A stretch of DNA of 5,282 nt from JAMCXS01 sp964459065 (lineage in GTDB: Bacteria > Acidobacteriota > Terriglobia > UBA7540): assembly GCA_964459065.1 (NCBI GenBank), contig CAYWMN010000253.1, positions 1-5,282 on the forward strand. The letters run 5' to 3'. Shown piece by piece: positions 1-5,282 of the stretch. Positions within the stretch are counted from its first letter, which is position 1, and every line of letters starts with the position of its first letter. Under the pieces are notes generated by a model that saw nothing but the letters and a program-made list of their open reading frames with translations, did not search any database and had not been told where the DNA came from. Made by a program: the position numbers and the translations under genes.

Positions 1-744
1 AGAAGTCGAGCCGGAGCGGATCTTCTGGGCAAGAACCAGAAACAGGCAGAGGGCAATGATGACGACAAAGAAAAACGCTTCACTGTTGGCGATTGGGCCG
101 ATGATGGCCATTTCACGCGGCCCGGAAGGCAGAATCTGCGCCTCGGAAAGTTCGTGCACGCCCGAAACAGCCAATTGCACCGCCACCACCAAAAGCACCA
201 GGCTGGTGACACTGAAGAACTTGCGCAGGTTGACTTGCACGCTTCCCTTAAAGAAAGCCACGCCCAGCCCAATGGCCAGAATCAAACCCAGCACCGCGCC
301 CATAAAATTCATCAGTTCGGTCGTCTGCAACGACACGGCGCTGAGAAAGATTGCCGTTTCGGCGCCTTCGCGCGCCACCATCAGCAGCACAAAAACAAAA
401 ATCCCCCAGCCACCCGCGCGGCTGGGCTTAATCGAAAGCGTCGAAATCTTATTTTCGATCTCCTGCCGGAGCCCTTTGGAAGCCCGCATCATCCAGACCA
501 CCACGGAGCTGACGAACACCGCGCCCACCAGCATCATCCAGCCTTCGTAGGCGTCTTCGCTGATGGCCCATCTTTGCAGGAAGTAGGCCACGGCTCCGCT
601 CAAGGCCACCGCCGTGCCAACCCCCCACCAGACATAGCGGGTCCACTGTTCGCGGCCGGCCTTCTTCAGATAGCCGAGAACGATCCCGACAATCAGGGCG
701 GCTTCCACACCTTCCCGGAGTGTGATAACTAATGAGTCAAACAT
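1..744 (-). CDS. FTR1-family iron permease (3' end beyond the left edge)
   Basis: Integral inner-membrane protein of the FTR1/EfeU family, which imports iron, usually after or coupled to its oxidation. The visible 248 residues start at an ATG read on the minus strand at 744-742 and stay open to base 1, so the C-terminus is missing. The family hallmark is present twice: REGVE at residues 10-14 in the first membrane helix and REGAE at 125-129 in the fourth. In this family these glutamates line the iron path. About seven hydrophobic segments are visible, near residues 4-25, 35-56, 68-86, 112-134, 147-166, 177-195 and 222-240. Bacterial members usually run somewhat beyond this length, so little is likely to be lost. 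The gene is divergent from the zinc-ribbon gene across about 300 bases. The Shine-Dalgarno is weak (GGGA about nine bases upstream). Family assignment is firm; metal specificity and any partner (cytochrome, EfeO/EfeB) cannot be seen. Confidence 0.93.
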   Translation of the reverse strand, partial: MFDSLVITLREGVEAALIVGIVLGYLKKAGREQWTRYVWWGVGTAVALSGAVAYFLQRWAISEDAYEGWMMLVGAVFVSSVVVWMMRASKGLRQEIENKISTLSIKPSRAGGWGIFVFVLLMVAREGAETAIFLSAVSLQTTELMNFMGAVLGLILAIGLGVAFFKGSVQVNLRKFFSVTSLVLLVVAVQLAVSGVHELSEAQILPSGPREMAIIGPIANSEAFFFVVIIALCLFLVLAQKIRSGSTS

Positions 745-757
745 CTTGATCCCAGGA

Positions 758-792
758 GATTGACCTTCACGCTGCTTCCACCTGATTGACCT
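758..792. repeat. Direct repeat GATTGACCT x2 in the permease leader
   Basis: The 9-base word GATTGACCT occurs at 758-766 and again at 784-792, with starts 26 bases apart. Both copies lie between the candidate promoter and the start codon of the iron permease. Paired copies about two and a half helical turns apart could be a regulator site. Chance is also possible, and the word does not resemble a Fur box. Confidence 0.3.
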
Positions 793-801
793 AAATAATT
801 G

Positions 802-831
802 ATGGTACTCTGACGGCTCAAACTTAGTCAA
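802..831 (-). promoter_or_regulatory. Candidate sigma70 promoter for the iron permease
   Basis: Read on the minus strand, TTGACT (831-826) is followed after 18 bases by TACCAT (807-802). These match the -35 and -10 consensus at 5/6 and 4/6 positions. Transcription would start near 795, leaving a leader of about 50 bases before the ATG at 744. This is a pattern match only. Confidence 0.35.
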
Positions 832-925
832 ACCAGCCGGTCCAGGGTTCGTCGCCAATTCCCGCTTCGCAGCGCCGGGGTTGAGGCGCAGCCCTAAAAT
901 ACGGCCTTCCGCCCGCGCTCTTCTC

Positions 926-954
926 TTGCTGACATCGGGAATTTATGCGAGAAT
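926..954 (+). promoter_or_regulatory. Candidate extended -10 promoter for the zinc-ribbon/RNase H unit
   Basis: TTGCTG (926-931) is followed after 17 bases by GAGAAT (949-954), which matches TATAAT at 4/6. It is preceded by TG at 946-947, the spacing of an extended -10 element. The -35 is weak (3/6). Transcription would start near 961, about 90 bases before the GTG at 1052. Confidence 0.3.
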
Positions 955-1076
955 GGGTTATTGCCGAAATGATGAACGTAGACTTAACATCCTTTTCCAC
1001 CGGCGAGGCTGCCGCCGCACCGGATAAGCCAGAACGAAACCAGGAGAAGAAGTGTACTCCGAACTCAAAGCTCTAA
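945..1076 (+). CDS. Doubtful small ORF (43 aa) overlapping the zinc-ribbon start
   Basis: An ATG at 945 opens 43 codons ending with TAA at 1074-1076. The ORF overlaps the first 25 bases of the zinc-ribbon gene in another frame. The peptide begins MREWVIAEMM and ends with a charged, Lys/Glu-rich tail. I recognise no family. Further in-frame ATGs at 969 and 972 could serve as starts if transcription begins near 961. The upstream GGGA at 937-940 is a poor and very close ribosome site. It could be a leader peptide translationally coupled to the next gene, or simply chance. Confidence 0.2.
   Translation: MREWVIAEMMNVDLTSFSTGEAAAAPDKPERNQEKKCTPNSKL
1042..1054 (+). promoter_or_regulatory. Ribosome binding site deciding the GTG start of the zinc-ribbon gene
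   Basis: AGGAG at 1042-1046 lies five bases before GTG at 1052-1054. This is the best Shine-Dalgarno in the window. It supports GTG as the start, and the encoded MYSELKALIELQ is a normal beginning for this family. Confidence 0.75.
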
Positions 1077-1807
1077 TTGAGCTCCAGAGAATCGACCAAA
1101 AGGTCGCCGGCCTTGCCTCGCAAATCGATGCCTTCCCCCAACAGATAAAAGCCCTTGAAAAACAACTGGATGATTTTGTCCGCGCCCACGAACAACACCA
1201 GCAGCGCCTGAGCGCCAGCCAGAAAGAGCGCCGGGACATGGAAGGCGAGGTTCAAGTCATCCGGCAAAAGATCTCCAAGCACAAGGACCAACTCTTCCAG
1301 GTGAAAACCAACGAGCAGTACCGGGCCATGCTCAAGGAAATCGAGGGCGAAGAGGCGAAGATCGGCAGCATTGAAGACAGTATGCTCGAAAAGATGCTTG
1401 AGGCGGAAGAGCTCCAGAATCTGCTCAAGGAGGCCGCGGGAAGGCTGGAAAGCGAGAAAACGCGCGTGGCTTCAGAAAAAAGCCGCTTGGAATCTCTCGC
1501 CAAGGCCGCCCACGAAGAGCGGGAAGAAGCGGTCGAAGATCGGCGCAAGCTGGCGGAAAATATTGGTGAAGGCATCCGGGCTCATTATGAGCTGGTGCGC
1601 AAGGGTCGCGACGGGGTGGCGCTGTCGGAAGTTCGCAACGGTATGTGCACCGCCTGCAATGTGATCCTGCGCCCGCAGCTTTACAATGAAGTTCGCGCCG
1701 GCAACTCTTTGTGCGAATGCGAAAACTGCGCCCGAATTCTTTACTGGGTCGAACGTCTTCCGGCTTCGCCGGAGGCGGGTGAGCAGCCGGCGGCCTTGCC
1801 AAGTTAA
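1052..1807 (+). CDS. Coiled-coil C4 zinc-ribbon protein (DUF164 / FlgZ-CT398-like)
   Basis: A 251-residue cytoplasmic protein of the DUF164 (zf-RING_7) family. Residues about 1-180 are almost entirely charged heptad-like helix, expected to fold as a long antiparallel coiled-coil hairpin. Around residues 85-98 lies the family-typical KTNEQYRAMLKEIE segment. The C-terminal zinc ribbon spans about 197-232, with ligands C199 and C202 (CTAC) and C223 and C226 (CENC). C221 is an extra cysteine. The end is a short Pro/Ala/Glu tail. Length is normal for the family. Characterised relatives are Helicobacter HP0958/FlgZ, which binds RpoN and flaA mRNA, and Chlamydia CT398, so a nucleic-acid- or sigma-factor-linked adaptor role is plausible but not shown here. 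The RNase H gene follows after 31 bases, probably on the same transcript. Rv2229c, next to the RNase H gene Rv2228c in mycobacteria, is the same pairing. Start GTG is supported by AGGAG. Confidence 0.93.
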   Translation: MYSELKALIELQRIDQKVAGLASQIDAFPQQIKALEKQLDDFVRAHEQHQQRLSASQKERRDMEGEVQVIRQKISKHKDQLFQVKTNEQYRAMLKEIEGEEAKIGSIEDSMLEKMLEAEELQNLLKEAAGRLESEKTRVASEKSRLESLAKAAHEEREEAVEDRRKLAENIGEGIRAHYELVRKGRDGVALSEVRNGMCTACNVILRPQLYNEVRAGNSLCECENCARILYWVERLPASPEAGEQPAALPS

Positions 1808-1838
1808 CCTTTGCATCCCTGAAGACCTCAACTCCTTT

Positions 1839-2423
1839 ATGTCTGGTAACGGATTCGTGGCAAAAGAAGTCGTAGCCCACATTGACGGAGGATCGCGCGG
1901 CAATCCGGGCCCGGCGGCCTATGGCGTTGTCGTGAGCGATGCCGAGGGTGCACTCCTCGCTTCCTTCTCCAAATTTCTGGGCCGCGCCACCAACAATGTG
2001 GCCGAGTACCAAGGCCTTCTGGGCGTCCTCAACTACGCTCTTGAAGCGGGGCACACCCGCTTGAAAGTCATATCCGATTCGGAATTACTCACCCGTCAAA
2101 TTACCGGACAATACAAGGTAAGGAACCCGGACCTGAAGATTCTGCACCAGCACGCCCGCCAGCTGATCCAACAATTTGATTCGTTTTCCATCCAGCATGT
2201 CCTGCGCGAACATAACCGCGAAGCCGACGGCCTGGTCAACGAAGCGCTGGACCAAAGAAAAGGCCGGAATGCGCCCTCCCCTGCGGCCGCTACGCCGGGT
2301 TCTCCACGCTCCGAACCCCTGCGGGCTTCAGCAACATACCAACAGGGTTTTCTAAACCTCCACCAGGAGTTGCCGCTAAAAGAAGGCGAAGAAATCATCG
2401 TTGAAATTCGCCGACGGAAGTAG
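1839..2423 (+). CDS. Ribonuclease HI-family protein with C-terminal extension
   Basis: A 194-residue RNase H-fold protein expected to cleave RNA in RNA-DNA hybrids in the cytoplasm. The four metal-binding carboxylates are all visible: D16 in HIDGGSRGNPGP, E56 in NNVAEYQGL, D80 in ISDSELL and D130 in EHNREADGLVNEALD. It therefore looks catalytically competent. The core (about 11-138) is the short form that lacks the basic-protrusion helix of E. coli RnhA, as in the N-terminal domain of Rv2228c. Residues about 139-194 are an added tail: a Pro/Ser/Ala-rich linker, then YQQGFLNLHQEL and a charged end. I chose ATG 1839; no strong Shine-Dalgarno is present, and GTG 1857 (residue 7) is an alternative. 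The frame is open upstream to 1686, but that part overlaps the zinc-ribbon coding sequence and lacks RNase H features. It is probably co-transcribed with the zinc-ribbon gene. Confidence 0.92.
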   Translation: MSGNGFVAKEVVAHIDGGSRGNPGPAAYGVVVSDAEGALLASFSKFLGRATNNVAEYQGLLGVLNYALEAGHTRLKVISDSELLTRQITGQYKVRNPDLKILHQHARQLIQQFDSFSIQHVLREHNREADGLVNEALDQRKGRNAPSPAAATPGSPRSEPLRASATYQQGFLNLHQELPLKEGEEIIVEIRRRK

Positions 2424-2455
2424 CCTTCCGGGAGCTTCAGCCGTTCGCAAACGGC
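2415..2455 (+). terminator. Tandem hairpins at the end of the zinc-ribbon/RNase H unit
   Basis: Two perfect 6-bp stems with 4-base loops lie close together. The first is CGGAAG (2415-2420), loop TAGC, CTTCCG (2425-2430), with the RNase H stop codon TAG (2421-2423) inside the loop. The second is GCCGTT (2440-2445), loop CGCA, AACGGC (2450-2455). No T-run follows, so this is not a classical intrinsic terminator. The hairpins may protect the transcript 3' end or assist termination. Confidence 0.4.
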
Positions 2456-2479
2456 GTCAAGGCATCTGAGCATGCGGCG

Positions 2480-2508
2480 TTGACAAACATTCCATTAAAG
2501 GTTAACGT
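2480..2508 (+). promoter_or_regulatory. Candidate promoter for the TonB-like/protease unit
   Basis: A perfect -35 hexamer, TTGACA (2480-2485), is followed after 17 bases by TAACGT (2503-2508), which keeps the T, A and final T of the -10 consensus but matches only 3/6. Transcription would start near 2515, leaving a leader of about 60 bases. It sits between the hairpins that end the upstream unit and the next gene. The leader contains a G7 run (2523-2529) and a T7 run (2537-2543). Confidence 0.4.
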
Positions 2509-2575
2509 GGTTTAGTTGTATCGGGGGGGCAAAGCGTTTTTTTCCGGGGAAATAGATTAGATCAGGTCGTTTGGA

Positions 2576-3796
2576 TTGGTTAACGGATTAAAGACTGGCG
2601 AGCCCGGCCGCACACCTCCCCCTACCCGGTTGCCGCTTGAGGAACCTGTTGTTCACCAGCGGGCAGCTCTCGGCTCCCATTCCCGGGGCGTTCCCCACTT
2701 CAATTTGCTGGATTCGAGCCCTGCGGAGCGGAAGCAGCGCTGGATGGCGATGGGCCTTAGTCCGGCTCTCGAAGCGGTCGCCATCGCATTGATCGTCCTC
2801 GCGCTGATGGACATGCCTCACCGGCCGGTCACCAAGTTTATCAAGCAACAAACTCTGACGTTCCGCCTGGCGGAGTCGCCGCCTGCGAAACAGGCCCCGG
2901 TCATGGTAAAGGAACCGCCGGTTGCGCACCTGGAAAGCCAGCCGATCATGCCCACGGTGCGCCGCAGGAAAACTCCAAAGCCGGAGTTGGCGCATCTACA
3001 GCCTCCCAAAATCACCGAGCCCAGGATTGAACTTCCCACGCCGGCGCCCGCGCCCCCAACCTTCGCCTCGGTACGATTGCCGCAAAAGCCCGCAAGACGA
3101 CCGCTCGCGCCCGTGCGGACCGGCGATTTTACGCCGGGCAGCGCAGCTCAGGGAAAAGTCAAGCGACCGCTGCGCCAGGTTCAAACGGGTGGTTTTGGAG
3201 TTGCCAATGGCGTCCCGGGGAATCCTACCAACAACCACCCGGTCGAGGTTGCCAGGCTCGGATCGTTTGATCTGCCTTCCGGCGCCGGACACGGAAACGG
3301 GACGGGCGGCTCACAGGGAGTTCGCGGCGCCGTGGCCGGCGCAGGCTTCGGCAACGCCGTCGGAGGCGCGCGGAGCAATTCCGTACCTGGCAGAGTCAAG
3401 CAGAGCAGCTTCGGCAATGCCGCGGGAGGACACGCGACAGGGCCGTCCGGCAATGTCCGCCAGTCCGGCTTTGGTAATGCGGTCGCGGGGGCAAGCGCGC
3501 CCCGAAAGCACGCCGCCACCGCAGCGTATAAACCGGTCGTGATTCTGTCAAAACCCGATCCGGTTTATCCGGCCGAAGCGCGAAAACTCCATATTCAGGG
3601 CGACGTGATTTTGAGTGTGAATTTCGAAGCCTCGGGCAAGTTGGATGTTCTCCGCGTTGTCAAGGGGCTCGGCCACGGCATGAATCAGGCGGCCATCCAG
3701 GCGGCCCAAAGGATGCGGTTCAAGCCCGCCGAGCGAAACGGCCGCCCGATCAGCTCCGCGGCGACGATCCATATCATCTTTCAGTTGGCATATTAA
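2576..3796 (+). CDS. TonB-family energy-transducing protein with GFGNA repeat spacer
   Basis: A 406-residue inner-membrane-anchored protein reaching through the periplasm. In order: a cytoplasmic N-terminus of about 60 residues with FNLLD at 42-46; one membrane helix at about 64-79; a Pro-rich stretch at about 101-180; a Gly-rich repeat region at about 180-305; and a TonB C-terminal domain at about 320-406. The last has PDPVYPAEARKLHIQGDV (327-344), VVKGLGHG (361-368), MRFKPAERNGRP (380-391) and IIFQL near the end, all matching the family pattern. Such domains contact outer-membrane receptors or other envelope partners. The expected SxxxH of the TonB helix reads S62-P-A-L-E66. The first in-frame start is TTG at 2576, with AGG about nine bases upstream and a stop at 2558-2560. 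ATG 2744 (residue 57) is an alternative but would drop the FNLLD segment. The architecture resembles acidobacterial TonB proteins. It is followed after 24 bases by the M48 protease gene. Confidence 0.87.
   Translation: MVNGLKTGEPGRTPPPTRLPLEEPVVHQRAALGSHSRGVPHFNLLDSSPAERKQRWMAMGLSPALEAVAIALIVLALMDMPHRPVTKFIKQQTLTFRLAESPPAKQAPVMVKEPPVAHLESQPIMPTVRRRKTPKPELAHLQPPKITEPRIELPTPAPAPPTFASVRLPQKPARRPLAPVRTGDFTPGSAAQGKVKRPLRQVQTGGFGVANGVPGNPTNNHPVEVARLGSFDLPSGAGHGNGTGGSQGVRGAVAGAGFGNAVGGARSNSVPGRVKQSSFGNAAGGHATGPSGNVRQSGFGNAVAGASAPRKHAATAAYKPVVILSKPDPVYPAEARKLHIQGDVILSVNFEASGKLDVLRVVKGLGHGMNQAAIQAAQRMRFKPAERNGRPISSAATIHIIFQLAY
3113..3490 (+). repeat. Degenerate repeats of about 20-28 residues in the TonB-like spacer
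   Basis: Six related units can be aligned in the protein: VRTGDF (residues 180-185), VQTGGFGVA (202-210), VARLGSFDL (225-233), VAGAGFGNAVGG (253-264), VKQSSFGNAAGG (274-285) and VRQSGFGNAVAG (294-305). Their starts are 20 to 28 residues apart. The last three are the most alike. The units are conserved more as protein than as DNA, so they are old duplications or are under selection for a periplasmic spacer. Confidence 0.75.
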
Positions 3797-3809
3797 ATCT
3801 GTGGGTCTT

Positions 3810-3823
3810 AGGGGGAAAGTATG
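3810..3823 (+). promoter_or_regulatory. Ribosome binding site of the M48 protease gene
   Basis: AGGGGG at 3810-3815 lies five bases before ATG 3821-3823. It fixes the start directly ahead of a well-formed signal peptide. The gap of 24 bases to the preceding TonB-like stop codon contains no terminator, which supports co-transcription. Confidence 0.65.
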
Positions 3824-5282
3824 AGGGCAATAAGGCAAATCCTGATCGTTCTGGCCGGCGCGGTTTTGGTGAGCGCCGCGCCGTTAGGAGCGCAACCACC
3901 GGCACAGGAATCAAGCGTGGTTCGCCATGTTTTAAACAGGATTGTCTCGCAGGAACAGCAGATGGTCAAAAACTTCAGCCGCTATAGCCCGCGCGTGGAG
4001 ACCTACATTCAGGAGATTCACACCGACAAGAACGGCGCCACCCGAATTGTCGGCGATGACTATGCCTTGGGCCGGCTGCAAATGGGTAAAAACGGCCTGA
4101 TCGAGCGCTCCTTTCTTCCCCCGGAAACAGGCAACAAGATTCTGAAATCCCTTCTGATCTACAGGCCGATTCTTCGGATTTTTTCCTTTCAGCTTCAGCC
4201 GGGCGGTTTTGCGAATCCCATTTTTGTTGATCCGCAACATTTCGACCTGCAGCACTACAAATTTGTGTTTGTCGGCCGGCAATTTTTGGGTGCGGTTCGG
4301 TGCCTGGTGTTCAACGTGCGGCCTCGCCGCCATACCGGCGCACGGGGGCTTTTTGAAGGCCGCATCTGGGTGGAAGACCAGAACGACCACATCGTTCGCT
4401 TCAACGGCGATTACACCTCTCACGGGTCCTTCATATTCCACTTTGACAGCTGGCGTGAAAACCTGCAGCCGGGCCTCTGGCTTCCGGTTTACGTTTACAG
4501 CGAGGAATCGGACCTGGCCAAGTACGGCGTTCCCCACCTGGGCTTCAAAGCCCAGACTCGCCTGTGGGGCTATGAGTTGAAGGCCACCACGCCCGAAGAG
4601 CAATTGACCCGCATCCTGGTCGATTCCAAAGCACCGGTCAAGGATGCCAGCGCAACGTCCCACGATCTTTCTCCGCTGCAAAGCGAGCGCGACTGGCGGC
4701 GCGAGGCTGAAGATAATGTTCTTCGCAGACTGACCAAAGGCGGATTGCTCGCCCCGCCGGGACCGGTGGACAAGGTCCTGCAAACCGTGGTGAACAATCT
4801 TATCGTCACCAACCATCTGACCAATCTCCCCCCGGTCCGGTGCCGCGTCCTACTCACTTATCCGTTGGAATCCCTGACCATCGGCGACACGATCGTGGTC
4901 AGCAAAGGCCTCATCGACGTTTTGCCGGATGAGGCCAGCCTGGCCATGGTCCTGGCTCATGAACTTGCCCACATTGCCCTGGGCGATACCGTCGATACCA
5001 AGTACGCCTTCTTTGACCGCATGATGATTTCCGACCAGCAGCTTTTGAAGAAGTTCGATTTTGCCCGCAGCAAACAAGACGAGGAAAGGGCAGATCAAAA
5101 AGCGCTCCAGCTTCTTGAAAACTCACCCTACAAGAACAGGCTGAGCAAGGCGGGTTTGTTCCTGCGCGCCCTTGCTGAAATCGCCCCGAACACCCCAAAT
5201 CTGTTCGGAGCTCATTTTGGGAACCGGCTGATCGACCAACATCTTGATCTGCTCAAGATCCATCTGCCCTATCACGAGTCGG
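3821..5282 (+). CDS. Secreted M48-family zinc metalloprotease with large N-terminal domain (3' end beyond the right edge)
   Basis: 487 residues are visible and the frame is open at the right edge. Residues 1-24 form a signal peptide: a basic start (MRAIRQ), a hydrophobic core, and probable cleavage after LGA at 24. The protein should act in the periplasm or outside. Residues about 35-260 form a beta-rich domain with YKFVFVGRQFLG, FEGRIWVED and LWLPVYVYSEES, reminiscent of LolA/RseB-type lipoprotein-binding folds; that likeness is my inference. The peptidase domain begins near 315. It has the zinc site HELAH at 380-384 (H380, H384 ligands, E381 catalytic) and EERAD at 421-425, where E421 fits the third ligand of the M48 ExxAD motif. 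M48 relatives include BepA/YfgC, HtpX and Loi-type envelope quality-control proteases. The gene follows the TonB-like gene after 24 bases and probably shares its transcript. Substrate is unknown. No transmembrane helix is seen beyond the signal peptide. Confidence 0.93.
   Translation, partial: MRAIRQILIVLAGAVLVSAAPLGAQPPAQESSVVRHVLNRIVSQEQQMVKNFSRYSPRVETYIQEIHTDKNGATRIVGDDYALGRLQMGKNGLIERSFLPPETGNKILKSLLIYRPILRIFSFQLQPGGFANPIFVDPQHFDLQHYKFVFVGRQFLGAVRCLVFNVRPRRHTGARGLFEGRIWVEDQNDHIVRFNGDYTSHGSFIFHFDSWRENLQPGLWLPVYVYSEESDLAKYGVPHLGFKAQTRLWGYELKATTPEEQLTRILVDSKAPVKDASATSHDLSPLQSERDWRREAEDNVLRRLTKGGLLAPPGPVDKVLQTVVNNLIVTNHLTNLPPVRCRVLLTYPLESLTIGDTIVVSKGLIDVLPDEASLAMVLAHELAHIALGDTVDTKYAFFDRMMISDQQLLKKFDFARSKQDEERADQKALQLLENSPYKNRLSKAGLFLRALAEIAPNTPNLFGAHFGNRLIDQHLDLLKIHLPYHES

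Larger units (their letters stand above)
745..1051. other. Divergent intergenic region between iron permease and zinc-ribbon gene
   Basis: About 300 bases without a confident gene. The left part holds the permease leader and its candidate promoter. The middle (about 840-925) is GC-rich with only a weak 5-bp hairpin, GCGCC 872-876 pairing with GGCGC 885-889, and no T-run. The right part holds a candidate promoter for the zinc-ribbon gene and a doubtful 43-codon ORF. I see no tRNA, repeat array or mobile-element end. Confidence 0.6.

Noticed and set aside
56..732. Plus-strand open frames opposite the iron permease
   Set aside because: Antisense to a clear FTR1 coding sequence. The translations are low-complexity, rich in His/Gln or Thr/Ser, with no family features.
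790..808. AT-rich stretch that might be a Fur box for the iron permease
   Set aside because: It lacks the inverted GATAAT-type symmetry of Fur sites.
1686..1838. N-terminal extension of the RNase H gene
   Set aside because: The extra 51 residues are read out of frame over the zinc-ribbon coding sequence and carry no RNase H features. ATG 1839 lies just before the catalytic GGSRGNPGP segment.
1425..2054. 209-codon minus-strand frame across the zinc-ribbon/RNase H junction
   Set aside because: It covers two well-supported plus-strand genes and its translation has no recognisable domain.
2521..2550. G7 and T7 runs as a terminator
   Set aside because: No stable stem precedes the T-run, and the position lies downstream of the candidate promoter in the leader of the TonB-like gene. 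The runs could also be places to check for sequencing error, but they are outside coding sequence.
2500..2585. Word GGTTAACG repeated at 2500-2507 and 2578-2585
   Set aside because: An 8-base word repeated once, with one copy overlapping the TTG start codon. Most simply chance.
2922..3542. Plus-strand 206-codon frame inside the TonB-like gene
   Set aside because: Arg/Ser/Pro-rich out-of-frame translation of the repeat region, with no ribosome site or family match.
3932..4816. 294-codon minus-strand frame opposite the M48 protease
   Set aside because: The plus strand encodes a protease with a signal peptide and intact HELAH/ExxAD motifs. The antisense frame is a by-product of codon bias.

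Overview
The window looks like chromosomal DNA of an Acidobacteriota-like bacterium, or a related soil Gram-negative. The evidence is a TonB-family protein with glycine/phenylalanine 'GFGNA' repeats (a style I associate with Acidobacteria), a signal-peptide M48 metalloprotease, and moderately GC-rich coding sequence. This assignment rests on protein style alone and is an inference. There are five confident protein genes, two of them cut by the window edges. I see no RNA genes, insertion sequences, CRISPR arrays or phage genes.

Layout. On the minus strand, bases 1-744 encode an FTR1-type iron permease, cut at its C-terminus by the left edge. A non-coding stretch of about 300 bases (745-1051) separates it from everything else, which is on the plus strand. 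That stretch carries a candidate promoter in each direction, a 9-base direct repeat in the permease leader, and one doubtful 43-codon ORF. Next comes a two-gene unit: a coiled-coil C4 zinc-ribbon protein (1052-1807) and, 31 bases later, a ribonuclease HI-family protein (1839-2423). It ends in two small perfect hairpins, the first with the RNase H stop codon in its loop. After a gap of about 150 bases containing a good -35 hexamer comes a second unit: a TonB-family energy-transduction protein that probably starts at a TTG (2576-3796) and, 24 bases later, a secreted M48 metalloprotease with a large uncharacterised N-terminal domain (3821 to the right edge).

How the genes work together. The zinc-ribbon/RNase H pair matches a neighbourhood known elsewhere (Rv2229c/Rv2228c in Mycobacterium tuberculosis), so it is probably a conserved functional pair acting on nucleic acid. 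The TonB-like protein and the protease are both envelope proteins and probably share a transcript. The iron permease is divergent and separate, though iron uptake and TonB are compatible themes.

Nothing here amounts to a complete new defence or metabolic system. The points most worth a second look are the zinc-ribbon/RNase H pairing with its unusual RNase H tail, the glutamate in the TonB-like membrane helix where the SxxxH histidine is expected, the degenerate GFGNA repeat spacer, and the protease's N-terminal domain.
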